The translations under genes and the position numbers were made by a program. Below, piece by piece: positions 25,650-37,390 of a stretch of 64,000 nucleotides of DNA. The first letter of the stretch is position 1; the number at the start of each line of letters is the position of its first letter. This DNA comes from Anaeramoeba flamelloides (taxonomy: Eukaryota > Metamonada > Anaeramoebidae). The notes beneath the pieces were generated by a model that saw nothing but the letters and a program-made list of their open reading frames with translations, ran no database searches and was not told where the DNA came from. The stretch lies in assembly GCA_027625915.1 (NCBI GenBank), contig JANTQA010000023.1:14446001-14510000 (forward strand), in the 5' to 3' direction.

Positions 25650-26050
25650 TTTAATCCGTGTTACAAAATACACAGCGAGTTTTTTTTGTTATAAAAGACC
25701 AATACATTAATAGATCAAAGAAACTGACAATAAACCCTAAAAAAATATGGTGTTGGTTTCTTAAAGCCCTCTGATTTAAAAAGAAATTCTAAAAAAGAAG
25801 AATCAAATTGTAAAAATTTATCTCAAAAAATTGAGTTAATTTTTCAGAAATTTTTATCTTCAAAAAAAAAATCAAAAAATTTCCAAAAGTTCGATAAATT
25901 TCTGGAAAATTTTCAACAAATTGCATCAATAATTTAAAATTTACTTGAAACATCAAGGTGTTTATAATCAAAATTGATATGATCTTAGATATAATATTGT
26001 GTATTGAATTGGATGTTACATTGGAACAACAAGAAAAAAAAACACAGATC
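25650..26050 (-). repeat. Dispersed repeat R5, copy 2 (inverted)
   Basis: Read on the minus strand it repeats the order seen at 8021-8480: CTTGTTGTTCCAATGTAACA, TCAATTTTGATTATAAA, TAAATTTTAAATTATT.AT, AGAAACCAACACCATATTT, TTGTCAGTTTCTTTGATC and a CGTGTTACAAAATA block near the outer end. Confidence 0.6.
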
Positions 26051-27329
26051 CTATTTTGAAGTTTGGTTAATCAACTTTGGACACTCTTTTTTTTTTGATC
26101 ATTTGACTTATCTTTGATCAATTCTGAAATCTACCCTTCAAAATCGGCTCTAAGTTCATACAGGACACAAAATACTTATAAATTCAAATACATATCATAA
26201 ACTTTTTAATTCATTTTCGATTTTACAAATTTTTTTACACAAACTTTGATTAAAACATTTTCTATAATACTATCTAAATGAGAAGAAACTTTGTAAAATT
26301 GGTTTGGCTTTCAAAAGATTCATTCTTTTGAGTTGTTTTATTAGTTGGGTTAATTGATTACAAACATGAAAATTTAAACTAAAAATATTAGGATATTGAT
26401 TTGAATATATCAGTAATAAAAAAGAGACTAAACAAAAAAAGAAATAGAGATCTCAAATTTCAATCTATTACTTTGTAAACTCTGTCTTTTTACCACAAAT
26501 TAAAAAAGAAGTGAAAATGTTTTTACCTTTGATCTTTCTAATATCAGCAAGGAAAATCATCTAAAATATTACAAATAGAAAGAATTAAACAAACCGCAGA
26601 CAACAAATCCAAAAATCTTATACAAGATTATTAAAATAAAGGGACTATTTTCAACAACATTTTTTTTTTACCTAACTTTGCAGGATTATTTATATTTCAT
26701 TCTCTATAACTATTATTTGTATAGCTAACATCATTGGTGGATTTGAGAGGAATCAAGTTTTATGAAATCACTTTTTGTCGATTATTTTTTTTTTTTTTTT
26801 TGAAATTGTCATTTGTGAAATAGATTTATAATAATAAATTTAAATTTACTTGGAAATTTTCAAAAATTAATATCAACTGACAGATATACCCAATACCACT
26901 CCATTTTTTGATCAGGGGTGTTTATTATTCTTTTATACATTGATCCAAAAATTAATAAAAAAGCTCTAGTATAAGGGTTAAAAAAAAAATGTTTTTAAAT
27001 TTAGCTTGTTTTAACGAAAATTTGTAAAAGTTTTTTGATCAATAGACTTTTACATTCAAAAAACTCGAATATAAAAAAACCTAATTATTTTGTTTAAATA
27101 TTAATTATTTTCAAATAACTTAATTTTTGACTAAAAAACACTATTTAGCGAAAAATTCAATTTTATCCCAAAAAGTATTTTGAAATACCTATGAGTTGAA
27201 AAAAAAAATACCATTTTTTCATCAAAATAATTACTTTATAAATCTTATCAAATTTTCAGAATGAGCAAGTCATTATATTAATCTTGATCTTTATTTAAGT
27301 GTAATTTATAAGTTAAAAATTTTATGATG

Positions 27330-27590
27330 AACAACATCAGGTGTTGAAAAATAAAATCATTTAAAAGTGATCGTAAAAAAAAACCATCCAAAATACTTCA
27401 AAGTCAAATCAAAAAAATTCTGAATGTATTCTGATTTGATTGGTAAGTTTATCTATCCTTATAATTAATTTTAGATTAAAGATAAATAACAAAATAAATT
27501 TATTACCTAATCAATATCATTTTTAATCTGATATTTTTCAAACTTAAGGAAATTTTGTTCAATCTCAGCTCACTAAGGGATATATTTTCA
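27330..27590 (+). repeat. Dispersed repeat R3, 3' fragment
   Basis: Matches the end of the copies at about 7980 and 32310: TTAGATTAAAGATAAATAAC, ATCATTTTTAATCTGAT and the terminal CTCACTAAGGGATATAT. It sits directly upstream of the JKAMP gene. Confidence 0.5.
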
Positions 27591-27782
27591 TTTCCATTTT
27601 CAAAAAAAACAATTGGAATAAAAGGTATCTAATCCACAATGTCTAATTGTAAACAACCTAATTGTATATATATATACATATTGTTCTTTAATCCCCTCGC
27701 TACTTGTACTCGAAACATAGGTAAGTTTGAAGACAAATATCAAAAAAATCATTTTTTAAAACAATTTCTTTCATTTCTTCAA

Positions 27783-30700
27783 ATGTCAAGCAGACTTTTA
27801 TTTTTGTTGGTACTCCTTTTTTTTTGTACCCAAATCTATTGTGATGAAATTTATCAAACTGATGACGATAGAACACGTTATCAATCCACAAACTCAAGAT
27901 GCTTAGGGAGGTACTGTGGTCGCAAGTACGAAGATAAAATGGTCACAACTGATGTCTGTGGGAAATGTGAAAGAGGATCTAAAACAGATGGTTGGGTCTG
28001 TTTACCTTGTGAAGATGTTCCAACAAGATACGAATGGTGTTATTTAATTTTTGTCTTTTTGTTGCCTTGTGGGATCAATGGATCAATTGTTTTATTGACT
28101 TCCAAAATAAAGAAAGATAGGTAAGGATCATTTTAGTAATTTCTATTTTTTTTTTTCTTTTATTTTTTGTTTTTAGTTTTTTGTTTTTTGATTAAACAAA
28201 AAAAATTAAACAACCTTCTTACCTTCACAACAACTTTTTTTTTTCTATTGTTTTGATCTTCTATAGAATCGTTTTAATAACCTCTAGCTTTTTTGAAGCT
28301 GCCATTGCTTTTTTGTTCACCCTGCTTTCATTTAATCCTAAAGGAAATTTAAAAATATATACCTGTAATGTGGATCAATTTTCGGATTGGTTTCCAACTT
28401 TTTATAACCCACCAAATTATCATTGCTCCTCAGAGAAAGTCTATCCATTGTAAATTTCTTTTCTTTTTTCATGTGTGCTCTTATTTAATAATGATTCACT
28501 TTTTTGATTAATACTTTTTTCTTATTCCTTTTTTGTTATTCTTTTTTTGTTATTCTTTTTTTTATTATTTCTTTTATGATTCCAAAACAAAATAAAACAA
28601 AACCAAAACATAACACAACATAATATAATCGAACCAAAAAAAACTTAAAGTTGGACATTTTTCCTCTTGTTTTATCTTTATTTGCTCGGACTAATCTTAT
28701 TATTTCGTTTAATTCTCAAAAAAATTTTCCAATTACAACCAATGACAACACTAATGTTAAGGACTTTACACCCAATCCCCTTTCTTTTAATCTTACAAGT
28801 TCTCTTTGGTGGATTAATTTGTAAGTTATTTTTTTTTCTTATATTTTTTACGTCTTCTTTCCAATCAATTTCCTTTCTTTAAATAAATTCAAAACAATTT
28901 TCATGGGAAAGTTATGGTGGGCATTTAAAAATGATGAAATAATGTATAGTACTGATAAATCCAAAATAAGAAGGTAATTTTTTTTAGCTTCATTTCACCA
29001 CTAAACTCTTTCTTGGAAGGATTTAATCAACAAACCAATTGGAAACGAAATGAGAGGTTAGTGATTTTAATTATTACAGGTATTTGAATTATAAATGAGG
29101 AAAATATTTTTACTCCCTTTTCCATAATTTCCTTACTAAATAGATTCACAAATTGAAAACCTTCTTTGTAATTTTTGACTTTGTTTGAAAAAGGAAATTA
29201 AAAATGGAAGTGAAAAATTTTTCCTCATTTATAATTCAAATACCAGTAATGAGACAAGCAACAAAAAAGTTTAAATATATTTTCAAAAAGTAGTATTTCA
29301 TAAAAAATCTGTTCTTTATTTTGATAGAGATCAGAGTTCTATTCCTAATTTGTGTATTTTTAGATTTTTTATTTAATTTTTTGTAATTTATAATATCATC
29401 TTTTGAAATAAATTTTGTTTTTGAATTCTTTTTGATTTCAGTTGTTTCAACCATACCATGTAAATTTTGAATATGTTTAACCCGAAAGAAAATGTTTTAT
29501 ATTCAAAAAAAAAAAAAAACTCTTTTCTTTGATTATTAAAATAATATCATCATTAACGAGTTGTGTTGTCTATGTTTAGCATATTCAAGAAGAAATTAAT
29601 AGACACAACTACAATATTAAACAAAAATAACAAAAATTGTAAAAAAAAAATACTTTTCTAATTAATCCTGAAAAGTAAATGAAAAATTTATTTACAAATT
29701 CTTGATGATCAAGAAAATGAAAAACTAAAGTTTGATAATTATTCATTAATAAATAATCCAAAGTTATGTTTAAAACACAAACTTGAGATTTGAAATAAAC
29801 AAATATATTCCAACTTTCATGAATGTAAAATTTAGTTTTAAAAAACACTTAGAAATCCCCAAAATAAATCTATTTATTATTTTTCTTACAAAAATATTCC
29901 AAGATCATTATATATAATTATAAAAAATATTATTCAAAACTCATAAAGATATTTTCCAATCTTTTAAGATTTTCAATTACTTTTTTTAAAAAATTAAATC
30001 GAATTCAACAATTTTATTTTTCGGAAATTTTTAATCAATTTGATAACCAACAATCAATTACAAAGAAAACAATAAAAAAAAAGTTTAAATAATAATCAAC
30101 AAAAGTCGAACTCTTGATAAATTATATTAATTTATAATTTGGAATTAAATATTTATACATTATTTCAATACAAAAAAGCATATTAATTATCTAAATTAAC
30201 ACTTGAAAACTTTATTTTTTCAATTATTCAATTCCAATTTCTGTAATCAGTTAATATCGAAATTTCATTTTCTATGTGATATAATAAAAATTAAAATTTC
30301 AATAATATATGATAAAAAATGAATAAAAATAAAGCCGAATGAATAGTAAAAATATTATTCAATAAACTGGGTAATTTTGAAAAGAAATCAACCTTTATCG
30401 GGATAAAGGGATAATTAAAGAAAAATTATCATAAATAAAAAAAGAGAAGAAGAAAAATAATTGAAATATTATAATTAAAAAAATAGTAATATCATTTTCT
30501 GACCAAATTATAAACGAACCAGGTCCTGGATTCACAGGAGGGGCACAAACCCGATAAAAAAAACATCACCAATAACAAATAAAAGTTCCACAATCTGTAA
30601 TTAATAATTGGTACTTCACTGTCGTTCGTTTTTTTTTTTTTTTTTTTTTTTTTTTGATTTAAAAGAATGGAGCAAAATCAAAGATTTTATTCAATTCTTT

Positions 30701-31741
30701 TAATAAATAAATAATAATAATAAAAACCTAGACGCGGTCTCAAAGAGTGTCCCACTGGGCACCCAGATTTTATATCCCAGTGAACCCCAAATAACTTAAT
30801 TGCCTTTGAAATAAAAATTTTAATTTGAATTGTTATGAAAAGATTCCAAGATATAAAATTAATAAACAATTATTTAGGTAAGAAAATTTTATAATTAAAA
30901 ATTGTAAACGTATCACAAAATAAAAAAAAATAACTTGAAAAAAAAATTTCAACCTTTGAAAAATTTTTCTTGATTATTATTACTTTAATTCTTTTTTATC
31001 GAATTTAAAAAAAAAATTTTTTTTTTTTTTTTGAAAAGTTTCATAAATACCAAAAACGTAGTAGTTTTAATGATTAAAACACAACATTCTTTACTGGAAT
31101 TTTTTTTTTTTTTTGGGTTACTTTTACCCCAGAAATGACCTAAAATACTTTAGATAAAACAAATATACGTTGTGATAGTTAAATATCTTAGGTAATGAAT
31201 AAATTATTATTTATTGACCATCATTCATGAGTAATGTCGGTTTGTGGTTAGAAATTGGTGTTATATAAAAAAAATTTAAATTTTAAAAAAAATTATATTA
31301 TTTTTTTCATTATAAAATTTTTCAATTTTTTCAACACATAATTTTTTAAATTTAAATTGTTTGTCCAAATGTCGAATCAGATTAATATTTGATTATTTTT
31401 TTTTTTTAATTTTAACTTTTTTTTAAATTTTGACTTTTTAAAACTCAACATAAAATAAACAATATTATTGAATAAGCGACCATATATCAAAAATTATTTC
31501 CAAATATCTGAATTAATTTAGATTGAAAAATTCAATTTTCACAAATAAATTATTCAAATTTTTACCTATAAAACAATTCAAAAATATTTCTCTGTTTTGA
31601 AGATTATTTTATTGACTTTGAATAATATTTAAAAGTTGATTTTATATATATATATATATATTAATTTTAGGGTTGGTTACTTTATCTATTAAAAAAGTTT
31701 TTTACTTATTTAATTCTAATGTATTAAATGAAATTATTTCA

Positions 31742-31779
<38 letters not shown>

Positions 31780-32294
31780 GGTTTTCAATTATTTTCTATT
31801 GTTTAAATTGATTTTTTTGAAAACTATTCATATTAAACTTTTAATTCTGGTCTAAAGAAATGAATTTCATTTTTCTCTTGATTTAATATTTATTGAAATT
31901 TTGTCTGAAAAAAAAAATATTTTGAAGTAATGTATTTTATTGAATTTAATTTTTTTATCATAAAATTAACAACATTACTTGATAGTTGTTATTAATAAAT
32001 CAAGGTATTGGGCTTTTAATTACTATTATTATAATAAAATTTCTTATTTAAAAAATTAAAAACAAAGCAAAATCATTAAATAAATGTAAAAATGAATTAT
32101 TATTATTTTTTTTTTTGAATATCAAAAAAAAATACAAAAAAATAACTACTTTTGTCTTTGAACTATTTTGAATCTTCATTATAATTAAAATTAGGATTAA
32201 AGACAAATAAAAAAAAATGGATTTATTAGCACATCACTATCATTTTAAATCTTTTATTTCAAATTTGATAAAATTTAGGTCATTCCCGGATGCT

Positions 32295-32366
<72 letters not shown>

Positions 32367-34883
32367 TATAGATAGATAGATAGATAGATAGATATATTAC
32401 TATTTGAAGTGTTTTTTTATTTTCAATTTATTATTATTATTATTTCTTTATTACCCCAATTTTTTTAATCATAAGAGCTTAGATTAACAGATTTCCTGCA
32501 AGAATAATAAATTTCATAATTTTGATTAGTGGGATTAAATAGTTTCAGAGTATTTTTTTTTTTTTAAGAATAACTTTTTTAAATAGGTTTTTGAATAAAA
32601 TTTTTGATAATTTTTTTCTCATTTGGTATGAATAAATTTATATCATTAATAATTGCCAAATAAAGCAATTTATGTTTTCATAATATTGAGGGCAGTAATC
32701 ACATTTTTTACATTTCCAATTTTTCATAAATGTGTCATATTCAACTTCATTTATTTTTTTAAGACAGATAAATATCTATTTAATCCATTTGTAAAAGTTC
32801 AAAATTTAAGAAATATAGTATTTGACTTAAATTTTAGATAATTTTTTATTTTACAGTTAAAATTTTCAATTTTAAATAAGTTGTAATATTCTTCTGGAGT
32901 GTTATCAAGTGTTTTTGAGTGCCGGTTTTTTTTTTTTAATTTTAGAAATAAAAAGAAAATTGGTAAATTTCTGAAAATGCGATTATTTGCGAGAAAAACA
33001 AAATTTTTTTATTTTGTGTCTTGTCTAATTTCTAAACTTACAAAACGTTGACATGTGTGTTGATAGTTTGTTATGTATATCAAAAAAAAAAGTTGTCCCA
33101 ATAGAATAAAAAATATGAATTGGTCAAAAACGACAATTTTTACTCAAAAATGCAAATTTTGAAAATTTCAAAATTTGCGAATATTTGCGATTTATTTAAC
33201 ATTTTATTTAACATTTATTTAACATTTTATAGGGGCGGGTTAGGTAGGATTAGTATATTTTAGTTGAGTGACCTACACCACCACACCCGTTTCTAACTTA
33301 CTCAATACATCCTACTAACCTTATCTAACCTAACCTACCTATCATACACAATTCTAACGCTCTCTAACGTATCCTACCTACCCTACCTACCCTACCCTAC
33401 CTACCCATATAAAATGTTAAATAAATGTTAAATAAAATGTTAAATAAATCGCAAATATTCGCAAATTTTGAAATTTTCAAAATTTGCATTTTTGAGTAAA
33501 AATTGTCGTTTTTGACCAATTCATATTTTTTATTCTATTGGGACAACTTTTTTTTTTGATATACATAACAAACTATCAACACACATGTCAACGTTTTGTA
33601 AGTTTAGAAATTAGACAAGACACAAAATAAAAAAATTATTATTTTTCTCGTAAATAATCGGAATTTTGGTATATTCCCAGAAAATTTTACAAATTTAATT
33701 TTTAATTTCTCAAATTAAAAAAAACCTAACGTCACTTTTCCAAAATTCAAAATGATTGAGTAAAATCAAAGATTTGAATCTATTCTTTTAATTTTAATTT
33801 TTTTTTTTTTTTTTTTTTTTGGGGGGGTTAAAGGTAATTTTCTTGGGGTTTTCTGTTTTATTCAGTTTAGTGTTATAGGTTTTTTTGAGGTTTTCTATTT
33901 TATTTGTGAAGTGTTCTAGGTTTTTTTTTACTTTTTGAAATAAATAGAAAACTCAAAAAAACCTAACAAAAATCCAAGAAAACCAAACAGCGCCTTTTTT
34001 TAATTTAAAAGAATTAAATAAATTCAATAAATTTGTAATATTCATTGACAATCTGGAAAATCTAATGAAAGTGTCTAGGTTTTCCAACTTTGATTATTTT
34101 TGAAAATGATTAAATAATGGCTGATTATATTGATTTTTAATTCATTAAAATTATTTTTTTCACAAAATACTTATTTCTTTACTGGTGTTCTAGTCAATTT
34201 TAATAAATTTGGTTAATTTTTTTTTTACTCTGTTTTATTATTTTTTTTCCAAAATTACCTTTTTCTCAAGTTGAAAATATTTTTAAAAAACCTTTTGGTT
34301 GGCATTTAATCCCTGCCATTTTCTCACCTATTGGGATATTATTTATTTATTTTTCTTTAAAGCGTAATAATAAAAATTAAAAAATTTCCAGAGAAACACC
34401 ATTTATACAAATACACAAAAAGAAACGAATAAAAAACTATTTACTTGACTTTTATCAAAATTTGTGATTTTACAATTTCAAAATCTAATTTTATATTTTT
34501 AAATGTGAATACCTATTTTCAAAGCAAATACAATTTTTTTTTTATTTTTTTAAAATATTTTATTAAAAAAATAAATTTATTTTTAATTAAAAAATGATAT
34601 ATTTATACTATTAATAGATTACTTTTTCCCATATTTACTTTTGTTTCTTGGGGTATGCATTGATCTTTACTTCCATATTACAAACAACTTTATTTCAACT
34701 ATAAATATCACAACATATTTTTTGAGATATTCACTTTTATTTTTTTCTCTTTTTTCAATAACACAGCAATATGATTTAACCGACAACCTCTATTTAATTT
34801 TTGATTTTGTTGCTCCTTTACTTTTTGCAGGGTATTATTATTTGACAAGACCCCTTACGAAACCGGAAAAATGGATGGATTAA
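27783..34883 (+). CDS. JKAMP: JKAMP (JNK1/MAPK8-associated membrane protein) homologue, 318 aa, four exons
   Basis: Exons 27783-28120, 28267-28449, 28651-28820 and 34618-34883 join without a stop. Introns are 146, 201 and 5797 bp, with GTAAGG, GTAAAT and GTAAGT donors, and the total length is close to the 311 aa of the human protein as I recall it. JKAMP is a multi-pass ER membrane protein known to recruit proteasomes and ERAD factors during ER stress. Seen here: a signal-like hydrophobic start (residues 1-20); a luminal Cys motif CLGRYCG (C40, C45), CGKCERG (C59, C62) and CLPC (C73, C76), matching the family CLGLYCG...CGVCPRG...CQPC; a YEWCYL first membrane segment near 83-105; SSFFEAAIAFLFTLLSFNP (family ALFECSMAAIITLLVSDP); DWFPTFYNP (family DWYTMLYNP) and EKVYPFWTFFLLFYLY; then VLFGGLIYYFFPYL, which spans the last splice and equals the family VGGGLLYYAFPYI; and a C-terminal LTRPLTKPEKW. 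The signal-like start appears longer than in the human protein. Confidence 0.92.
29077..29246. mobile_element. 170 bp TIR element (MITE), GGTATTTG family, copy 1
   Basis: Ends read inward are CAGGTATTTGAATTATAAAT and CTGGTATTTGAATTATAAAT, followed by GAGGAAAAA; the arms pair over about 31 bases. TA flanks both sides (29075-29076, 29247-29248). Related, more diverged copies are nested in the composite elements at 40101-40265 and 56051-56215. Confidence 0.8.
30650..30800 (+). repeat. P-family repeat with small hairpin
   Basis: Contains TTTAAAAGAATGGAGCAAAA, TCAAAGATTTTATTCAATTC and AAACCTAG, shared with other P copies. Next to it is a small hairpin: CACTGGG at 30753-30759 pairs with CCCAGTG at 30776-30782. 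It looks slightly tRNA-like, but no cloverleaf can be drawn. A T run of about 26 lies just upstream. Confidence 0.4.
31440..32310 (+). repeat. Dispersed repeat R3, copy 2
   Basis: Same blocks in the same order as at 7110-7980, including TCAATTATTTTCTATTG, AGAAATGAATTTCATTTTTC and the end GATGCTAAGGGATATAT, which runs into a TA microsatellite. Confidence 0.6.
32300..32396. repeat. (TA)n then (GATA)n microsatellite
   Basis: About 32 TA units are followed by about seven GATA units. The tract begins exactly at the 3' end of R3, whose last bases are GGGATATATA; the R3 fragment near 27590 also ends GGGATATAT. The microsatellite may have grown from that tail. Confidence 0.9.
32980..33660. repeat. 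Long near-perfect inverted repeat (arms about 251 bp, loop 178 bp)
   Basis: The left arm 32980-33230 and right arm 33409-33660 are reverse complements with only a few differences, all close to the outer ends. Shared landmarks are CAAAACGTTGACATGTGTG, GTTGTCCCAATAGAATAAA, TTGGTCAAAAACGACAA and three TTATTTAACATT units next to the loop. Weaker pairing continues outward for about 60 bases. The loop (33231-33408) differs sharply in composition: it is relatively C-rich on this strand, with many CCTACC, CCTAACC and CTAACG units. It lies wholly within intron 3 of the JKAMP gene and has no coding frame. Confidence 0.9.
33690..34010 (+). repeat. Foldback repeat family P, copy in the JKAMP intron
   Basis: Holds AAAAAACCTAACGTCACTTT, GAGTAAAATCAAAGATTTGA and a hairpin whose arms are AGGTTTTTTTGAGGTTTTCT (near 33870) and its complement AGAAAACTCAAAAAAACCT (ending near 33976). 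The same hairpin words occur at 42945-43058. Confidence 0.55.
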
Positions 34884-37390
34884 ATTATTTTTTCTTTCTT
34901 TTTTTTATTTCATTTTTATTTTATTATATTACTAAACTAGGTTATTTTATTTTTCTTTTAGTAACTTATTAAATGAATACAAATTAATTTATTATTAAAA
35001 AAATAAAAAATCTATTTTTAATTTTTCTTTATATATATTTTTATTAAAGTTTATTTGAAATTATAACAATTTATTTAATTTATTGGTATTCAAGATTTTT
35101 AATCTGAAAAAATTCCAAACTTTCATTTTGCTATTTAAATTCCGATTGAAAAAATAACATAATAATTCTATTTTAGTTTCTAAAATACAATTTACAAAAA
35201 ACTATCAATTATTTTGATATTTTAAAAAAAATTATCTAAATGAATAAAAGGAAAAAATTTAAAAAAACCCTATAGGCTCAGTGTGGTTTTCATTTGAAAT
35301 ACATCTAACTGCTGGGAATTTGTGTAATATACCATTCTTAAAAAGGGGGGTGTAACACTTATGATGAAAGTAAGAATGAATCAATTTAAAAAAAATATTT
35401 AATTTAAGGCTTATGAGAAAAATTCCTTTCAATTACAGAAAAAATGACCCGATCATTAAAAACTCCATTTTCCCATTTTTTTTTAAAAACAACTAAACTC
35501 TTTTTCAAATAAAAGGAACAAAAAAATTTCAAGAATTATTCAAAATCGAATCAAATTAATTGTAGTATCATTCTAAAATCAAAAAAAACTCTTTAAAAGA
35601 TAAAAAAAAAAAAAACCCGAATGAATAAAACCCATTTAAAGCAAAACAATAAAAATTAACATTAAATATTTTAAAAATTGGTATGCCCTTTTATTTGAAA
35701 TGAGAAATCTCGTTTTGTAAATGGTAGCGGAAAACAATAATAAAATCAATAAAAACCATTGAAAATGGTGAATTGGGAAAATTTTCTATAAATTATATTG
35801 ACAACTCTTTGCACGTCAAATATTTATTCTTTTAATTCTCATATTCAATATAGGGCAGTAATTCGTCTGGTAATTGTTTTTTTTTTTTTTTTTTTTTTCT
35901 TTTTTCTTTGTTTGATGCATCAATCCAATAATGATCTTTCTTAATTGCTATATCTAGCTCATTCGAAATTAAACTTAAACTGTTTCGATTTATACGCTGG
36001 TAGATTATTTCGTAGGTCGTTTCTTCTTATTTTGTTTTTTTTTTCATTTCCCAACTTTTCAATATACCTAAATAATAAAAAAACATAAAATTAAATTATG
36101 AATAATAGGAATGAAAATAGCCAATCAGTAATTATCTTATTAACCATCTAATTCAATAGTATTGATGATTTGAGTGACATGCCCTTTTGTTTGAAAAAGA
36201 GTTTAGAATCGGAATATAAACAAGTACAGAATTTTCAAGGCAAATCTAAAAATTACTGATTAATTTATCTTTTTACGATAATTTAGATTATCAAAAATTT
36301 GTTAACTTTACATAAAACACCAAAATTTTCGGTTAAGAGTAAAAACTTGAGATAATAGATAAATTTATCTAAATCACAAAAAAAAAATTTTAATAAATCG
36401 AGTTATTGATTTTATTTTTAATTTATGCTCTAAGAATAATATAAAAAATTCAAGAAACATTTAAGAAATATGTTGAAATATTGTAACTAAGACTTAATTA
36501 TTTCTTTCAATTTTTTTTTTTTTTTTGTAACAGAATAAAATTATATCTTATTTTTTTGTATTGGTAAAGATATTTTCGGGAATAATTGTTAAATTCTTGA
36601 AAATTATTTTTATTTGTGATAAAATCAGAAATTAGTGATATTCATTAAACTCTCATAATCTTATTTTTGAACTAAAAAACCATTGTCACAAATTACCCAA
36701 TAACACTTTAAAGGTTTTATTAACATTATTTTTTATATACAAGATGTGATATTTTTAATCCAAAAATTAGGCTTTTCAGTTAAAAGACGTTTATTTTTTG
36801 TTATATATTCAGATCCCCAAAAGTGAAATCCAATAGTTTTTTTATTTACAAGAAGTTGTAAAAATCATTTTTGTTTCAAAACCTTACAAAAGAGACTGTT
36901 CTTTAAAATATTTTGATAACTAAGAGTTAAAAATGAAAAGAAAAATGTTCTGTTTGTGTGTCAATTCAAATCATTCGAATTATATTTAGGAATAAAACAT
37001 TCCCAAAAACGATTACCCTTAAAATATAAAAATGAGAGAAGAAAAAACTGTAAACTGTTCTCAATCCTTGACGGCTTGTCAAGAAAACAAATCCAAAGGT
37101 ATTATGTTTCTTAATTTTTCAACAGTACTCTGATTAGGAACAAATATAAGAGAAAACAAGAAAAAGAAAAAAATTATCTATCTCGAAAAACTAGTCAACT
37201 TCAAAAAAATAAAAAGATATCCACAAAAAAAATTTTTAAACAAGTTTGTTCCTAAAACTAAACTCCAAGTTTGGAAAAGAAGACTTCTTTTCCAAACTTG
37301 GAGTTTAATTTTTTTCTTCATTTTTTTCTTTTTCGATCGATTAATATTTTTTTTTTAAATTTTTTATCAAAAAACAAAGATCCAATCCAA
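34884..37390. other. Non-coding interval
   Basis: About 2.5 kb between the JKAMP 3' end and the Cys-rich membrane-protein gene. AT-rich with homopolymer runs. Apart from the palindrome at 37259-37307 I see no repeat family or gene here. Confidence 0.5.
37259..37307. promoter_or_regulatory. 49 nt perfect palindrome upstream of the Cys-rich gene
   Basis: Two 24-base arms, TAAACTCCAAGTTTGGAAAA continuing GAAG and its exact reverse complement, flank a single central A at 37283. It lies 84 bp before the start codon at 37391. It could act as a cruciform or as a 5' UTR hairpin if transcribed, or be a remnant of a foldback element. Function is not shown. Confidence 0.6.

Larger units (their letters stand above)
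24851..27782. other. Non-coding interval between divergent genes
   Basis: Upstream regions of Sec31 (left) and the JKAMP homologue (right). It contains an inverted R5 copy at about 25650-26050 and the 3' part of R3 at about 27330-27590, ending some 190 bp before the JKAMP start codon. An open frame at 25038-25235 has a somewhat coding look (many charged residues) but no splice partner, so it is not called. Confidence 0.5.
28821..34617 (+). other. JKAMP intron 3, 5797 bp, repeat-filled
   Basis: The donor GTAAGT at 28821 and the acceptor TTAATAG ending at 34617 give the phase-1 join T|AT inside the conserved GGLIYYFFPY motif. The intron contains a 170 bp TA-flanked element (29077-29246), P-family foldbacks near 30650 and 33690-34010, an R3 copy (31440-32310), TA/GATA microsatellites (32300-32396) and a very long inverted repeat (32980-33660). 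No other gene is visible inside it on either strand. Confidence 0.85.

Noticed and set aside
30729-30790. A tRNA or SINE-like fold with CACTGGG/CCCAGTG stem
   Set aside because: No acceptor stem, anticodon arm or B-box can be placed; it belongs to the P-family repeat.
33231-33408. CRISPR-like array
   Set aside because: The short CCTA units are degenerate and contiguous, without spacers, and the genome is eukaryotic.
34641-34883. A separate small 80-residue membrane protein
   Set aside because: Its frame extends upstream to an acceptor at 34617, and the peptide continues the JKAMP family motif in phase, so it is the terminal exon of that gene.
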